Source: Aurifilum marmelostoma (taxonomy: Eukaryota; Ascomycota; Sordariomycetes; Diaporthales; Cryphonectriaceae). Taken from it: a DNA stretch of 64,000 bases. Under the pieces are notes generated by a model. It was not told the DNA's origin. It ran no database searches and worked only from the letters and a program-made list of their open reading frames with translations. Numbering within the stretch: the stretch's first letter is position 1; each line of letters begins with the position of its first letter. The stretch is from assembly GCA_027559495.1 (NCBI GenBank), contig JAMXSV010000006.1, forward strand, positions 2,046,001-2,110,000, read 5' to 3'. The position numbers and the translations under genes were made by a program. Positions 12,702 to 27,360 of the stretch are shown here, piece by piece.

Positions 12702-13195
12702 TATAATAAGCATTGCTATAACTAAAGTATATAATAAATATATAAACGGTTTATATTAGGCAAGTATAATATTAAAGTATAATTTAAAGAATATAGAAAT
12801 AATCTTTAAGTATCTTCTTATAGTATATTACTAATAATAAAGCTATTACTTATATTAAAAGTAATACTTAAATTAATAATTAAAGAGCTATATATAATAA
12901 TCTATTTAGTAGATAATAACTATATTCTTATATATTCTGCTCTTTAATTAAATATCTTAAATAGCAATATATTTTAGATATTTAGATAGCTTTAGATAAT
13001 TCTAGTCTTAAGCTATCTATTTTAATTAATTATAAACCCTAACCCTAAGTTATATAATTCTAATATATTAGTTTATTGCTAGAGTATTAAATCCTTAGCT
13101 TTTATAAGTTTATTCTAGGAGTCTGCAGAGTCTATCTTAAATAGCTATTATATTATAGCATTTTCTATAACCTGCATATTAGATGGGTTATAATA
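12702..13195 (-). repeat. 5' LTR of chromovirus 1 (494 bp)
   Basis: Runs from TATAATAAGC to GGTTATAATA on the plus strand, so in element orientation it starts TATTATAACCCATC. Exactly the same length as the partner LTR at 5168-5661. It retains AAACCCTAACCCTAAG on the plus strand (13034-13049), the telomere-like box. The target duplication ACTAG follows at 13196-13200. Confidence 0.9.
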
Positions 13196-13200
13196 ACTAG

Positions 13201-13852
13201 TAAATAAAAATATACTTATAAAATAGAATTTGTATAAAAAATAATAATAATCTTTACTTTTAAATATTAAATATATAAAGATTAAAAAGCTTTTAATTAA
13301 GCCTAAAATATATTGCTAGCTTTTAAGATCTAGCCTTAGTAAGCTTTTTTTATAAGCTATATAGCAGGCTTTCCAGTAGGTAAAGAGCAAAAAAATATTA
13401 GCACTATAAATATTATTTATAGTTTTATTACTATCTTTACTTTTTATTTTTATTTTTATTTTTATTAATTTTTATAAAGGCAGTAAAAGAGTATTTATAA
13501 GCAATTTCTATTAGTAAATAGCAATTTGCTACTTTAATATAATTATAGCAATAAATACTATATGAATCCTTATTAAAATAGCAAATTTAAATTAGTAGAG
13601 AATTAATGCTATATAATTTATATAATATATTGCTCTTATAGCAAATACTAAATAAGCAATTAGATCTTTAGAAGATAATATAATTTATAAAGATCTAAAA
13701 ATAAGGCTAAAAGTATACTAGAAATCTTTATAATTTACTAAATAATAAAATAAATCTTTTTTCTAATGTTTATTATTATATAAATATCTAATTAGCTAAT
13801 TTTATATAGCATTTCTCTAACTTCTTATAAGATAAGTAAAGATATATTATAT
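13201..13852. other. AT-rich desert between chromovirus 1 and repeat B
   Basis: Mutated A+T-rich DNA with no surviving frame or recognised repeat. Before chromovirus 1 inserted at ACTAG, this stretch was directly continuous with the one ending at 5167. Confidence 0.5.
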
Positions 13853-14560
13853 TTCTTAGAGGATTAATAAGGTCATTTGAGGATTAAGGGGATTAAGTAA
13901 TTAGCTTAGATAATTACTTCGGAAGCTTTTTCCAAAAGAGGAATAGTGAGAGGGGTTAATTGTTATTATATTATTTGCCTTATTATTATTATCCCTATTC
14001 CTTCTTTAGGTACAGAGGAGGGAAGGCAGATATATATAGTTTTTCTATATTAGGTTTCTCGAATGTTCTATAGCTGTTGATTTCTAAGCAATAGCTTTAA
14101 TTTATAAGCATTTGTCAGTTATTTAAAATCAACGTTTTATTTGTATATATTAGTTATTCCCTCGAGAGGGCTAAGGAGAAATATATATTACGATAAGCTT
14201 TTTACTTTCGCTACCTCGCTACTTCTCAAATATTCCAGCACCTTCTATTTACGTAATCAGCTTACGTAATCAGGTGCTTACGTAGTCATATCTTATATCA
14301 CTATATAGGGTATAGTAATTATTAATATATCAATCCCAGCACTATAGCTCGTATAGTTATTGAAATATTAAGGAAAATAGTTATATATTATTATATATAT
14401 TTATTTATATATTTTGTTATTTTCCTTTATTATTTAAGCGGTTATTATAAAAAGAAATATATATTTATAGTGCTTAAATTATAGACAATTTTATAGTATA
14501 AGTTATAATATTATAAGCTTACGTAATACGATAGCTTAATTATGTTTTTTATACTTATAA
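13853..14560 (+). repeat. Long direct repeat, copy B (LTR-like, unclassified)
   Basis: Second copy of the 860-1555 repeat, same orientation, about 13 kb downstream. It retains CCCTCGAGAGGG and the TTACGTAATCAGCTTACGTAATCAGG block more completely than copy A, and has a short insertion (AATAGCTTTAATTTATAAGC) relative to it. Differences between copies are mostly C/T and G/A, consistent with RIP. Confidence 0.6.
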
Positions 14561-17500
14561 TATTTAATATATTAATAAAAATAATAATTTTTATATAGCT
14601 TATATAGAAATTAAAGTTTATTTTAATATAAAGATTAATTATTATTATTACTATGCTAACTAAATAAATATTATATTTACTAAAATATATTCGAAGAATT
14701 CTAAAAAAGGGACTTTATAAGGCTCTTTAAATGCTATTAAATAAAATTTAGCTATATTAGCAAGCTTTAAGCCTTAACTATCTAAGCAAAGATAATCTAA
14801 AGATTATAGTTATTAGGGTATACTATAAAGTCTTTGAACTTAAAATAGTATTATTTAAGCTAGCTTATTAATATAAAAAACTTTTTGCTAATCTTTGCTT
14901 ATTAATTAAGATATATTTAAGCTATATAGTAACATAAAGTGCATTTCTTTAAGAGAGTATAAAATAGTATTATTTAAATTGCTAATATAATAATATCTAA
15001 TAAGGCTATAAAGGCTTTTATAGTAGAAATAATATATATTAATTTGCTTAAGAATAGATAAAAAAGTGCTTTATTTATAATTATAAGAGTTATTAATTTA
15101 TAAAATATCTAATTAAGAAATGCTAATATATTTGCAATTAATATATAGCTTAATATTATCTTATAAAGGCATTAGGAAATAATTTTAATATCTTTTTTAG
15201 TAAATTATTAAAGCTATAAATTAAATTTTAATAAAAATTAAAGTATATTTGCTTTTAAATAGAAAAATAATAATAATATTAATAGTATAGCTATTATTTA
15301 ATATTTAATTAATTAAGCTTTTATTTATTAATTAATTAAAAATAATACCTTAAGTAAAGCTTTGAAAGCTCTAATTAACTAGTTTATAATTAAGAATTAC
15401 TACTCTTGCCTTTATTTTTAAAGCATTTTGCTTAATATAAATATAGCAATAATATTAATAATAAATAAAGATTAATGTTTTGCTTTAAAGTATATAATTT
15501 TATTATTTTAAATAAATATTTTAATAAATAATTAATTCTTTATATTATTAATATCTTTATAATCTTTTAAAGTATTCATTTTCTTTACTTAATTTAGTAA
15601 AAAATATATAAAAAGCTCTTTTAATACTATAAATTAATATATATTAAAAATATTATAATTAAATCATATATAATATTAATATTAACTTTACTTTAGCAAA
15701 ATTCTATAATAAAGTAAAAATTATAAGCATTATATATAAATAAATTCTTATAAAAATGAACTAATTAATTAGCAAAATTAAATAATATTATATATTTCTT
15801 TATTATGTCTTTAAAATCTTTTATATATAGTTTAATAATTAAATTTTAATATATAATTTTATAAATAGCTATTAAAGCTATAAATAATATAGCTAATTTT
15901 AATAAATTAATATTAATACTACTTATCTTTAAAGCATATTCTTAAATAATTCTTAACTCTTTCCTATAATTTATAATAATAAAATATACTAAAGCTCTTT
16001 AAAAGGCAATAATAGCTTTTTAAAGGATTATTATAAAATATTAAATTAACAATATACTAAATATATAAAGTAAATTCTTTATAGAAAATATTTTAGTACT
16101 GCTATTATAAAGTAAAATTTATATATAAAGAGAGAATAATAAATAGTAAAGCTTATATAAAATTTTAATAATTAATAGATTTATAATTTTTTAATTAATA
16201 ATAATTTAATTATATTATTATAAATAAATAAAATTTAAAAGCTTTAAAAATATTAATAAACTAGAAAATAAGAATAATAAAGATTATATTATAATATAAT
16301 TTCTAAATAATAAGAATAATATTATATACTAATTATTTTAGCTATAAAAAAGAATACTTTATAAATTTAAAGAATAAGCTAAAGAATACTTAGCTTACTA
16401 TTAAAGCTAAAAATATATTAATAAAGATCTTATTAATAAATAAGAAATAAGCTATATATGAATTAGCTATTAAGCTATATATTAATAAAGTTATTATAAT
16501 CTTAAATATAATATTTAAAAAGTTAAATTTAAAAAAAGATTAATAATTTTATTAATTATAATATTTTTAGCTTTAAAATATATAATAAGGCTAAATAGAG
16601 TAGGAAATAATTATTTAAATTATATATAATATATAAAATTAAGAGCAAAAATTGCCTTATTTTTTAAAGCTATAATAATAATAATTAAAAGGCTATTTTA
16701 TATAATTGCTAATAATTTAATATATAAGCTAATGCTTAATTTTAGTAAAAGTATTAGCATTAATATTAAAAAATATAATATAAATAAAGTTATATAATAT
16801 TATATAGATATATTTTTAGGTATGAACTAACTTCTTTAGAATTACTTTTGCTATACTTTTAGCTAAATTAAAAAAATGCTTTAAAAGTATAATTATATAT
16901 ATTAATTAACTACTATATAGCATTACTAAGTTAAGCATTTATTGATTTATAATATACTAAATCTATTAGTAAATAAAATTTAAAATATTATTACTAATAT
17001 ATAATTTATACTTATTAATTATAAAGAATAAGCTATTTATTTTAATAAATATATAAATAAATAATACTTTAATGCTAATTGCTTTTTAATTCTTAGAGAA
17101 AGAAGGAAAGAATCTTTAAAAGATATAATAATATATAAAGCCTAAAATAAAGCTAATAATAAATTTATTTATAAACTTTAATAGAGCTAAATTATTGCTT
17201 AATAGAAATGCTCTTTAGATAAAGTAAAAGGAATAAGATATAAAGATTTATAAAATTAATAGAGAAGTAGAAAACTATGCTTAATAATATTTTAAATAAT
17301 ATATTAAAAAAAGTATATTGCTTTAATCTGCTAGCTTAAAGCTTTATTTAATTTATTAATAGCTATATAAGCTTACTAGGCTAATAAGGGAAATTGTAAT
17401 AAGCTTAATAAATATCTAAAATAATAAATTAATAATTTATAATAAAAATTATAATATATTTTTATTAATTCTGCTATAATAAAATTAATAATTTTTATAA

Positions 17501-20500
17501 ATAGATTATTTATTAATAATAAAAATATTATAAATATAATATTTATAATTAATAATAATTTAATTTATTAAAATTTAATAAAATATAAATATATTATATA
17601 AAATATTTTAGCTTTTAAAATTTATAAAATAATTAGTAAAATTAATATTAATATATTTTTTATAATAATTTTAAAAATAATTATAAAATAGCTTTTACTA
17701 TTTATAATTTCTTTAATTACTTATATAGATTTATATTTTTTATATAAGTGCTTTATTAAGCTTAAAATAGTAAAAGAAAAATGCTTAATAATTAATATTA
17801 TAGCACTTTATTAGCTATATAAGTGATAGAAATAGCAAAAATATAATAAATTAATAATAATAATAATCTAGCTAATATCTTTATTAAAATATTGCTTAAT
17901 AAAGTACTAAAATGCTTTATTAGTGATAAGCTAATAATTTATATAAAGGGATTTATAAAGAGGCTTTAAGAAGAATAGAAAGAGAGGATATTATAAGAAA
18001 GGAAAAGATTGCTAGTATAGATTCTACTAAGCAAGCAATATTAATATATTACTACAGTAGCTATGCACAGGCTATATTCTAAACTATATGCTATAAGAAT
18101 AGCCTATAGCAACGCATATATATACTAGCTAAATAGATAGCTCTTTAGTTAATAATAATAAATAAGCAATCTAATATTATAAACCTATTCTATCATATAT
18201 ATATACTAGGCCCAGCTAATAACCTTTTAAAAATATAATTTAGAATATTATTAACTATAAATCGTTATACTTTATTACTTATATTTTATTTAAATAATAT
18301 TTCTATAACGTATTAATTAAGATTTATTTAAGTTAATAAATATATTAATAATATTTTCTATTAGCTTTATTTTATAGTTTATATAATTATCCTTTTTAGA
18401 GCTTCTTCTTTTTTCTTTAATATTAAAATATTAAACTATTATTTATTTATATATTTAGTAAAGTAACTTATTATCAATCATTAATAAGCATAAGTTATAT
18501 TTCAAGAGTACTATTCTATACTTTATATATATTAAATAATATATATAATAATATTTTTAAAATATTTTTTACTTATCTTTAATAAACGCTTAATAAGAAT
18601 AATTCAAAGAAACTTAAATCAGTAGAAGAAGGATATTTATATAATAATATATAACTATATTTATATTACTCCTATTTATAAGAATTCATATTATTGCTAA
18701 ATTAAGACTTTGCTTATATATTAAATTATTAATTTTTATATTAAAATATCTTTTCCTTTGCTATTAAGATGCTTTAACATAATTAAATATTACTTTTTAG
18801 AAAGCTTATTAATTTTGCCTTAAATTCTATATATTATTTATAACTTAAATAATATCTTTTTGCTATATTAAGCTTTATTATATATTCTTAAGCTAGAAGT
18901 TATATAGTTATAAAAATTATTAATTCATTTTAAATTAAACTACCTAAATCATATATTTAAGGTTATAATAACTTTATTAGTATATAACTTAATATCTAGC
19001 TTATATACTACTTATATATATATTTAAAAGGCCTTTATTATTATATTATTAGCTATAATAGTTAGCTAAATATTCTTTCTAATTTATACTTTAAGCTAAA
19101 AGAGCATTCTCTTATTTATAAGCAGAGTGCTTAATATATAGCATTATTTATATACTTTAGCTAGTTAATAGCTTTACTATATTCATTTTTTTTCTAATAA
19201 TATAGCTCAAGTACTACTAATTAAAAGATTAAAAATTTACTTAGTATATATATTATAATATAAAGTTCTTTAGTTGCTAGGTTTATATATAGAGTTTTCT
19301 ACTTATCTTTCTTCTTTAATATATAAATTTTGCTTTATAGTATTAATGCTAAAATTGCTTTTATAAAAAGTTATTTTATATATTTAGTATATTATTAACT
19401 TAATACTATATAATTACTCTTTAAATAATTGCTATTACTTTTAAATACCTTTAATATAATTTTTGAATTATAAATAATAAAGAATAATTAAAAACTATCC
19501 AAAAATAATCTTTAAGATAAGCAATATAAATACTACTTTATTAAATTTATATTTATTACTTATAGCTTTAAGAGGTAACAGGTACTTATAAGATTCTACT
19601 AGCTAAATCTTAATTATTAAGCTTTATATAAAAGATTTCCAAAGTATAGTAAAGAATTGCATACTATTATTCGATTTTGCTAATTAATTATTATCTTTTA
19701 ATAAAGAGCTATTTATATATAATATTTATAATCTTTATATTTTTATGAAACTCTTCTTAAATAAGAATATTGCATTTTTATATATAATTTATTTTAATCG
19801 TTTTTAATATATATTAATTTATAGCATTTAAAAAGCTATAAAGATACTAATAATATAAAGAATTAATTACTTATTAAATCTTTTATACTTCTATTTATTT
19901 TAAAAGTAAACTGAAATTATATTTATAGTGTACTATTTAGCAAGAACTAAGAGCAAGATTTTATAATTATATTTAAAGATATGTAATTAATGCTATTTCG
20001 TTTTGCCTTTTTAAATAAATAATAAAGATAGCTAATTTACAGCAAAATACTTAAGATAATAATCAAAGTGCTATAGCTTTATTTTATTTAGAATGATATT
20101 TCCTTTTTTACCTTTTCTATAAAAAAATGTAGATAGAATTATTTATATATAATTAATACTATAATATTATAATAGATAAATTTCTAAGAAATATTATAAT
20201 AATATATTTTTAATTAATTTCTAATTTTTAAGTAATAAAAAGGATTAATATTTCTTATATAAAGTATATAATATTAATAATACTAATAAAAATGAGATTA
20301 CTTTTAATTGAATTTGATTTTAATATAATAAGCTGCTATAGTTTATATTTTAAGATTCTCAAATATTAATATTTCTTTATAATAAATACTATTATAATAC
20401 ATATATTAGATGGAATATTTTATAAATAAATATAAAAGTAATAAGTTTAAATTAAAAATTAAGTAACTAAAGATCTTTGAATTTTATTGAATATATTTTC

Positions 20501-22997
20501 AAAACAGAATAGTTAATAACTATAAACTTAAGTAATTAAATATTAAATTTTAAATAATAATAATATTATTATTACTTTAAAAATTTAGAGATTATTTCTT
20601 TTTTATTATAACTTAGCTTATAGATTTTACAACTTATATAAAAGCATAAATGCTATTTACTATAATATTTAAGTATATGCTAATTATAAGTTAAATAGTT
20701 CTATATTCAATAATAGTTGAATTAATATATATTACCTTTATTATTAAAGATATTATATTAATACTTTTAATAATACAATTCTATATTATATTAAATAAAA
20801 CTATTAAATATTGCTATATACTTTGAGTGTATTTCTATAAAGAAATAAAAATTATTAAAAAGCGTATTATATTAGAATGCTAGCTTAAATAATACTACCT
20901 TAAGCTTCAGAACTTTATAATATATTTTAATAACTATAATATTTAAATTAATCTTACTTAAATAATTACTATTTAAACCTTGCTAATATAGCTAAAGCTT
21001 ACTTAGCAATACTTATAAAGCTTTATAAATTCTTTTCAAAAAACTTATTTAATATATTTTAGCAGATATTATATTTATTTAATTAGTATAATAATAGTAG
21101 TACCTAACTTTTCTATTTAAGTAAATTTTATTCTCTAAATATGCAATATAGAAATTATTATCTTTATTAATAATTAAATATATTAAATATAATATATTTT
21201 TGTTTTATTTATACTTAAAGCAATATTATATATAATTAAATTAATTTAATATTTATATAATAGCAAATATTAAATAAAATGCTTATTATAATATTAAATA
21301 AATTATATTAAATTTTATAAATTATATTAATTTTTCAGAATTATATTATTTATTTTATATTAGCTATAAAACTAATATATTATATAAATTATATAGTATT
21401 AGTATTTAATTTAATCAAACTTGCTATACTAAATAAAGTTAATATAAAACTTATTAATATAGTAATAATAGCATAATATATAATTATATATTAGAGGATA
21501 TTATTTATTTATGCTTTTTATTACTCTTATTATAATTAATAGAGATAAAAATAGCTTTTGCAAAGCTAATATCTCCTTACTTTTTAATTCTAATAAGACT
21601 ATAAAGCTTAAATTTTTAAAAGCTATTATTATATAATAACTTTAGCAAAAAGCTTACTAATATTAATATATTTAGCATTTAGAAGTAAAGATTATTGCTA
21701 TTATTTTTACGTAATTCTATTTTATAAGCTTTTTTTTACTTTTTAAATAAGCTAATTAAAAAGCTTTCTACCTATTATTTAATATTATAAAAATGTTTTA
21801 CTAGTATAAGGAGTTATTAGAAATGCAATAATATATACTTAGTAGTTATTTAAATATTGAAATTATTTTTAAAAGTTTTATATAAATTATAAATAATATC
21901 ATTATTAAATAATTGCTTATTAATATAGCTTTTCATTTTTCTAATTATTATTATAGTAAGTTATAACTTATTTAATATTTTTATAATTAAAATAATTTAC
22001 TTTTTTATATTTAATTAATATTAAAACGTAGTATTAATTTAAAGCTTATTTATAAAAAGTTTTAATTCCTTAAATGCTTTTATTATTTTATAGAAATAGT
22101 ATTTTATAGAAATATTATTATATATAATAAATATTTATTTAACTTAGTTTTAAAGAGTATAATTTTAAAGATTAAAGAGACTTCTAGTAAAAATTATTTT
22201 TAGTAGTTATTTAAAAAGTTTAATTAATTATAAAAAGGTTTAAAGAGATACTTATTAATATATAGTATAAATTGCTCATAAAAAGTACTTACTGCTTACC
22301 TATATATATTATATAAAGAGGTTTTTAAAACTTTACCTTTTTAGTTTAACTATTTATACTTATTTACAAGTAATTAATAATTAGTTTTATTTAAGCTTAG
22401 TTTATATTTATAAAAAAGTTAGTTTACTATAATATATTGCTTATTATTAATAATAGAAAAGCTATTTATTTAGTTAGTATAAATATGCATTTTATAAGAT
22501 ATATCTATAGCATATAAGTTATATTATAAACTATATGCTGCTAATATATATTACTAATAATAAACTTTGTAAAAAGAATATAAAAATATATTATTATTAT
22601 TTTAAATATTTTAATATTTATATAATTAATAGAGCTAAGATTAGTATATTACTTAATATTATACTTTATCGAATAGTATAAAATATAATAATAATAATAT
22701 TTAATTATAGAAGAAAACTATATAAGAAAATAGTTCTAAAAGATTTAAAAGTAGCAAAGTAGTAAAAGCAAAAAGCTTATACTAATATATATTTCTTTTT
22801 CTGTCTCTATTAAAGGAAAAAAAAATAATTTTTTTAAATAAAGTTAAAGCTTTTATTTTTAAAAACTTAATATTTATATTTTATATTTATTATAATTATA
22901 TTATAGCTTGGACTTTTATTTCTTTATCTTTAATACTTTTAATTATTAAAAATAAACATACTATTTTTATTTTTATTTAAACTTTATAAAAAGAAAT

Positions 22998-23030
<33 letters not shown>

Positions 23031-25762
23031 AGCTAAAAGCAATATAGTCTATGCTAGATAAGTTTCTAAGGGTCTATGCAGTACTAAGCAGAGTATAGAA
23101 ATTAAGGCTATTATATTAATATTAAGCCTTACTCTTTCTCTTCTTTTTTAGTCTCTAAATTAATATAATAATTAATACTATTTTAATATCTTATTCCTTT
23201 ATTATAATAAAGATAACTAATAATATAATATAAATATATATAGTTTTTTTTAAAAAAAAACTTTAACTAAGATTATAATATAATCTTTATTAATAATATA
23301 GTTTTTTTAAAGCTAAAAGAAATAAAGAAATTAAATATTTAATTTCATTTTATATAAAGGATATATTTATTAAAAAGGGTGCTATTTAATCTTTTTTAAA
23401 ATATACTAATAAGCATAAAGTAATTTAAAAGATTTTTGCTTTAATTAAACTTTTATATTAAGATAAGCTTTATTATATTTATAGGCTAAAGATAGTTAAA
23501 ATAGCTTAGAAAAGCTTTGATAGGTTGTCTAATTATAAGAATGTTATTATAAATTATTTAATTATTAAAAACTTTTGAAAAATGGATAGCTTTTTAAATT
23601 CTTTTAAAATAAAAAAAACTTATTTTAACTAAAATAGTTTCTAAACAATTTAGGAATAAAAGAAGAAATACTTTTAAGTAAAACTATTTCATTTTATATT
23701 TTATTAAATATTTAATATAAAAATATAAAAGCTTTATTTTTAGGTCTAATTAAATAATAAAAGAATAATTCAAAATAAATAATTCTAACCTTTAATCTTA
23801 CTTTATTATTGAATAATATATAAGGAAACAAAGAAGAAAATAGATTCTTTCTATAAAGAATAGAAAGAATATTTTTATATACTTTTTAAATCATTAGAAT
23901 AAAAAGAATATTCAAAAGTTTTATAAAAGAAAAAGGTATATTTTGCATTCTATATAAATTATTATAATATCTAGCTAGCAAACGCTATTTTTATAATTAA
24001 ATTCAGCGCTTAGAAGCTAGAATAACTTTAATACTTATAAGCTAAACTTAGCATTACTTTCTTATTAACCCTATTTCTTTTATAATAATGTTAAAAATTC
24101 ATAGCTAGCTAAAAATATATTTACTTTAGAGAGAAATTATATTAGTATAAACTTACTATATAATGTAAGTAATTAAATTAATAGTAATAGATTGATAGTA
24201 TATTCTTAAAATATTTATATTATAAACTATTATTATAATAATTTTTCTAAATAGCTTTAAATCCCTATTATACTTTTATTAATTTATAAAAGCAGCTGCT
24301 AAGCTTTTAGCTAGTTAGGATTCTAAAAAAAAGCATTTAAGACTTTTCAATTTATTTATATATATAGCAAATTTAATAAGGGCAATGCTAATAAGAAAAA
24401 TGCAATATTGTAAATTTTAAGTTTTTTAAGCTTATAAAAATCTCTTAATATCTGAAACTGAATATATATTATATAGCAAGAGTAAGATTATAAAATATGT
24501 TAAAATCCTATATTTAGTTTAATTATACAAGGTATAATAAGCTACTTAAGAACTTAGCTTTTATTTAGAATAAAATATAGCATAATAGCATTAGTTTTCT
24601 TTATTAAGTTAGAAATAATTATTATTATTACTTATATAATATATATAATATAGTAAAATGGATTAATAAATAATTATTTATATATTATTATAAATATAAA
24701 TAAAAGAGCTTAAGAATAGATAATATCAATTTTAAAGACTTAATATTTCTATTAACTCTATAAAGCTAATAATAAAGCTATATTTATATATTATATTTTT
24801 AAGCAAGAGCTATATTTTATTTATTCATTATATAGCTTTAAAAATAATATTTATATTAATAAATCTAATAATAGCTTTTTAAATATTTATATAATAATAA
24901 ATTAATTAAATTTAAATATATATTTATTTATTTAATTAATAATTACTTCTTAAAATATTATAGTATTTGAAATTTAAAATGCTATATTTGCTTTTATATC
25001 CTTATAATATTTCTATTTACTTTAAATATTTTTTAAGCTAATAAATATAAATATATTCTTTACTTATTTTCTAGCTTTACTACTATTATTATTTAGCTAA
25101 TACTTAATTATATACTTATATATAAAGAATAATAAATAGCCTTAGAAGAATAGGTTTTTAGCTAGAAAATTGCAAATTTATTTTTATAACTTAATTAGGA
25201 AATAAAAGTTAATCAAACATTTTAAGAATTTCTATTATATCTTTCGTTTATTAACTAATATTAATATATTAATCTTCTATATAGCTGCTAAACTGTTCAA
25301 TTATTCTATGATACTATTATTATTAAAATATATATTATAGCTATAAGAATAATCTCTTTTAAGTAAATTAGTTAAAAAAGCAAAACTATATTAAATAACA
25401 TTAAAGGACTACTAAAGTAAACTTATAATATAGCTAAATTAGATAATAAGATAGAAAATAGGCTTATAACTTGCAATATATACTAATAAAATTTTTATTT
25501 AAAGAGAAAGCTTATTTATATTAAGTTTAAGATATATTAAGTTAAAATGTATAAAATAAAAGATTATTATTATATAAAATTAAATATAAAACAATAAAAT
25601 ATAAAAAGAATAATAAGTTATATAAAAATAGCTAAATAAAAGAATTAAATGCAATAAACATTTTTTAATAAATAATATATAAATTTTTCTTTAAAGCTTA
25701 CTTAGTAATATAAGAGTAAAATAAAATTAAATACTATTTTATTAAATAAATTTCAATATTAT
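14561..25762. other. 11-kb AT-rich desert
   Basis: Long TpA-rich stretch with no usable frame on either strand. It holds the second copy of the 205-bp repeat (18016-18221), a TA dinucleotide run near 23007-23031 and a small hairpin with TAAGGCT/AGCCTTA arms near 23100. Part of it (about 18240-21480) keeps more CpA and TpG words than the rest, so it may have a different origin or mutation history. I could not identify any transposon domain in it. Confidence 0.45.
18016..18221 (+). repeat. Dispersed ~205-bp repeat, copy 2
   Basis: Same-orientation copy of 4296-4500, slightly better preserved (CTAGGCCCAGCTAATA at its right end). Flanking sequence is unrelated on both sides, so the repeat edges are close to the given coordinates. 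Confidence 0.6.
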
Positions 25763-25770
25763 ATAATAGC

Positions 25771-26316
25771 TAGGGTTGAAAAACTAGTTTATAGTTATTA
25801 GTTAATTAGTAACTAACTACAAACTATTATAGTTAAAGTTAGTACTTTTCATTAAGTACAGTAGTTTGTAGTTAGTTTTAGTCACTATATATAAATAGTA
25901 TAGTTACTAATAGTTACTATATATAGTTAATTAGTAACTATATTAACTAAATATATCTATTTTTAGATATATAAATATTAGTTTTTAATATATTTTACTT
26001 TTTTTAAAGCTAAACTAGATAATTTATATTATAATATGCTATTTTCTATTATTATTTTTGCTTTTTCTTTTTTATATTAAAATATTTTATATTTTTAGAA
26101 ATTTTATTTATTAGTTTTGATTTTTTTTAAAATTATTTTGTATTATATAATCAAACTATAGTAAATATTAGTTACTATAAACTAACCATAGTATATTTGT
26201 AATTAGTTTCATTCAGAAAATAAATTAACTACAATTAGTTTAACTAATTATAGTTAATATATGGTTAGTTTTAGTCAAGCTATTAACTAAACTAATTGAC
26301 TAATTTTTCAACCCTA
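25771..26316 (+). mobile_element. hAT-like MITE, copy 1 (546 bp)
   Basis: Terminal inverted repeats begin TAGGGTTGAAAAA and end TTTTTCAACCCTA, and the sub-terminal regions are rich in GTTA/TAAC words. Flanked by an 8-bp duplication, ATAATAGC at 25763-25770 and GTAATAGC at 26317-26324, differing by one G/A transition. An 8-bp duplication with TIRs of this type is the hAT pattern. There is no coding capacity, so it is non-autonomous. An inverted copy lies at 29467-30160. Confidence 0.8.
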
Positions 26317-26324
26317 GTAATAGC

Positions 26325-26885
26325 TTAATAAAGTTCAAAGTAAGAAGTATATCTTTATTTATATTAAGCAATACTAAAGTTTTTACTTAAAAAGTTTTAG
26401 ATATCTAGTAAAAATAATAATATATCTTTATATTAATAACTATAATAATAAATATAATACTTTATTTTATTATAGTAAATATATATATATATATATTATT
26501 TATTACTTATGCTTTAAAGATACTTAAATAAAATATAATAGCTTTTTGTATAATAATAAAGAATTTTAGTAAGCTTTATACTTTCCTAGCCTTTGAATAT
26601 ATATTAAATATAGAAATAACTATATTACTATCTACAAATTTTCGATAAATAAAAACAATTTATAAAATAAAAGAAGTCTATAATTTTAATCTCTTATAAA
26701 TTAAAAGGTATTTTAAGCATCAAGTTATATATATAGTTTTTATAGTATATTTATATTAATGAAGTTCTTAATAGTAAATACTATATTAGCTTATTACTAG
26801 GTTTTAATATCTAAATATAATTAGAGCAAAAATAATAAGAAAAGAAATTATAATAATTTAAGTTATATAGAATATAATAAGCAAG
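26325..26885. other. AT-rich desert
   Basis: Mutated A+T-rich DNA between the MITE and the solo LTR. It holds no readable gene and no repeat edge that I recognise. Confidence 0.5.
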
Positions 26886-26890
26886 CAAAA

Positions 26891-27355
26891 TATAATAAGC
26901 ATCATAGTATTGATAACAATAATTTGGATGCATAAAGGGTTTGTGCTAGCAAGAGCGATGCTAAGTTTTCTCCTTAAGTACGGAATATAAGAGTAATTGT
27001 AATTATAACTGCACTGCAATGCTCACTGCCTTTAGGGCTACTAGATTAGTATAATCTAATGCTTAGATTAATAACTAAAGAACTATAAAATATTTATATA
27101 TATCTAAAGAGTAATTATATCTAGACTATATAGTCTATTTAGTTATAATAACTATATTCGACTATATAGTAACTCTATATAATCGTTCTAAATATATTTG
27201 ACTATATATATAATTAATATAGTTAGCTTGCAACCCTAATCCTGGGATTATATAATCCTGACATGGTTCCATAATAAGTGTTTAAGCTTCTTAGCACTAA
27301 GAGTCTATCTTGGGTAGCTGCTGTACCCATGTCATGACAGTTGCAGCTTATAACA
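26891..27355 (-). mobile_element. Solo LTR (465 bp), minus strand
   Basis: In its own orientation it begins TGTTATAAGC and ends GATGCTTATTATA. It is flanked by perfect CAAAA duplications at 26886-26890 and 27356-27360. It carries the GGATTATATAATCC palindrome and a GGATTAGGGTT box, like the solo LTR at 11692-12168, so the two belong to one subfamily. Its 5' (right) end is nearly unmutated. No internal region or partner LTR is seen. Confidence 0.88.
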
Positions 27356-27360
27356 CAAAA

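Larger units (their letters stand above)
5168..13195 (-). mobile_element. Ty3/gypsy chromovirus 1, RIP-inactivated, nested insertion
   Basis: Minus-strand LTR retrotransposon bounded by two 494-bp LTRs (5' LTR 12702-13195, 3' LTR 5168-5661) and a perfect 5-bp target duplication. Reading right to left it holds gag (also similar in DNA to the gag start of chromovirus 2), protease near 9915-9990, reverse transcriptase near 8945-8570, RNase H and integrase, then a chromodomain near 6590-6455. That order is diagnostic of chromoviruses. Every frame is riddled with TAA/TAG stops at former Gln and Trp positions, and catalytic Asp codons have become Asn, as RIP produces. A solo LTR of a related element (11692-12168) is inserted in gag. 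A separate antisense frame lies between the chromodomain and the 3' LTR. Confidence 0.9.

Noticed and set aside
18240..21480. Possible LINE or Ty1/copia remnant in the slightly less TpA-rich stretch
   Set aside because: No reverse transcriptase, endonuclease or integrase motif could be read on either strand.
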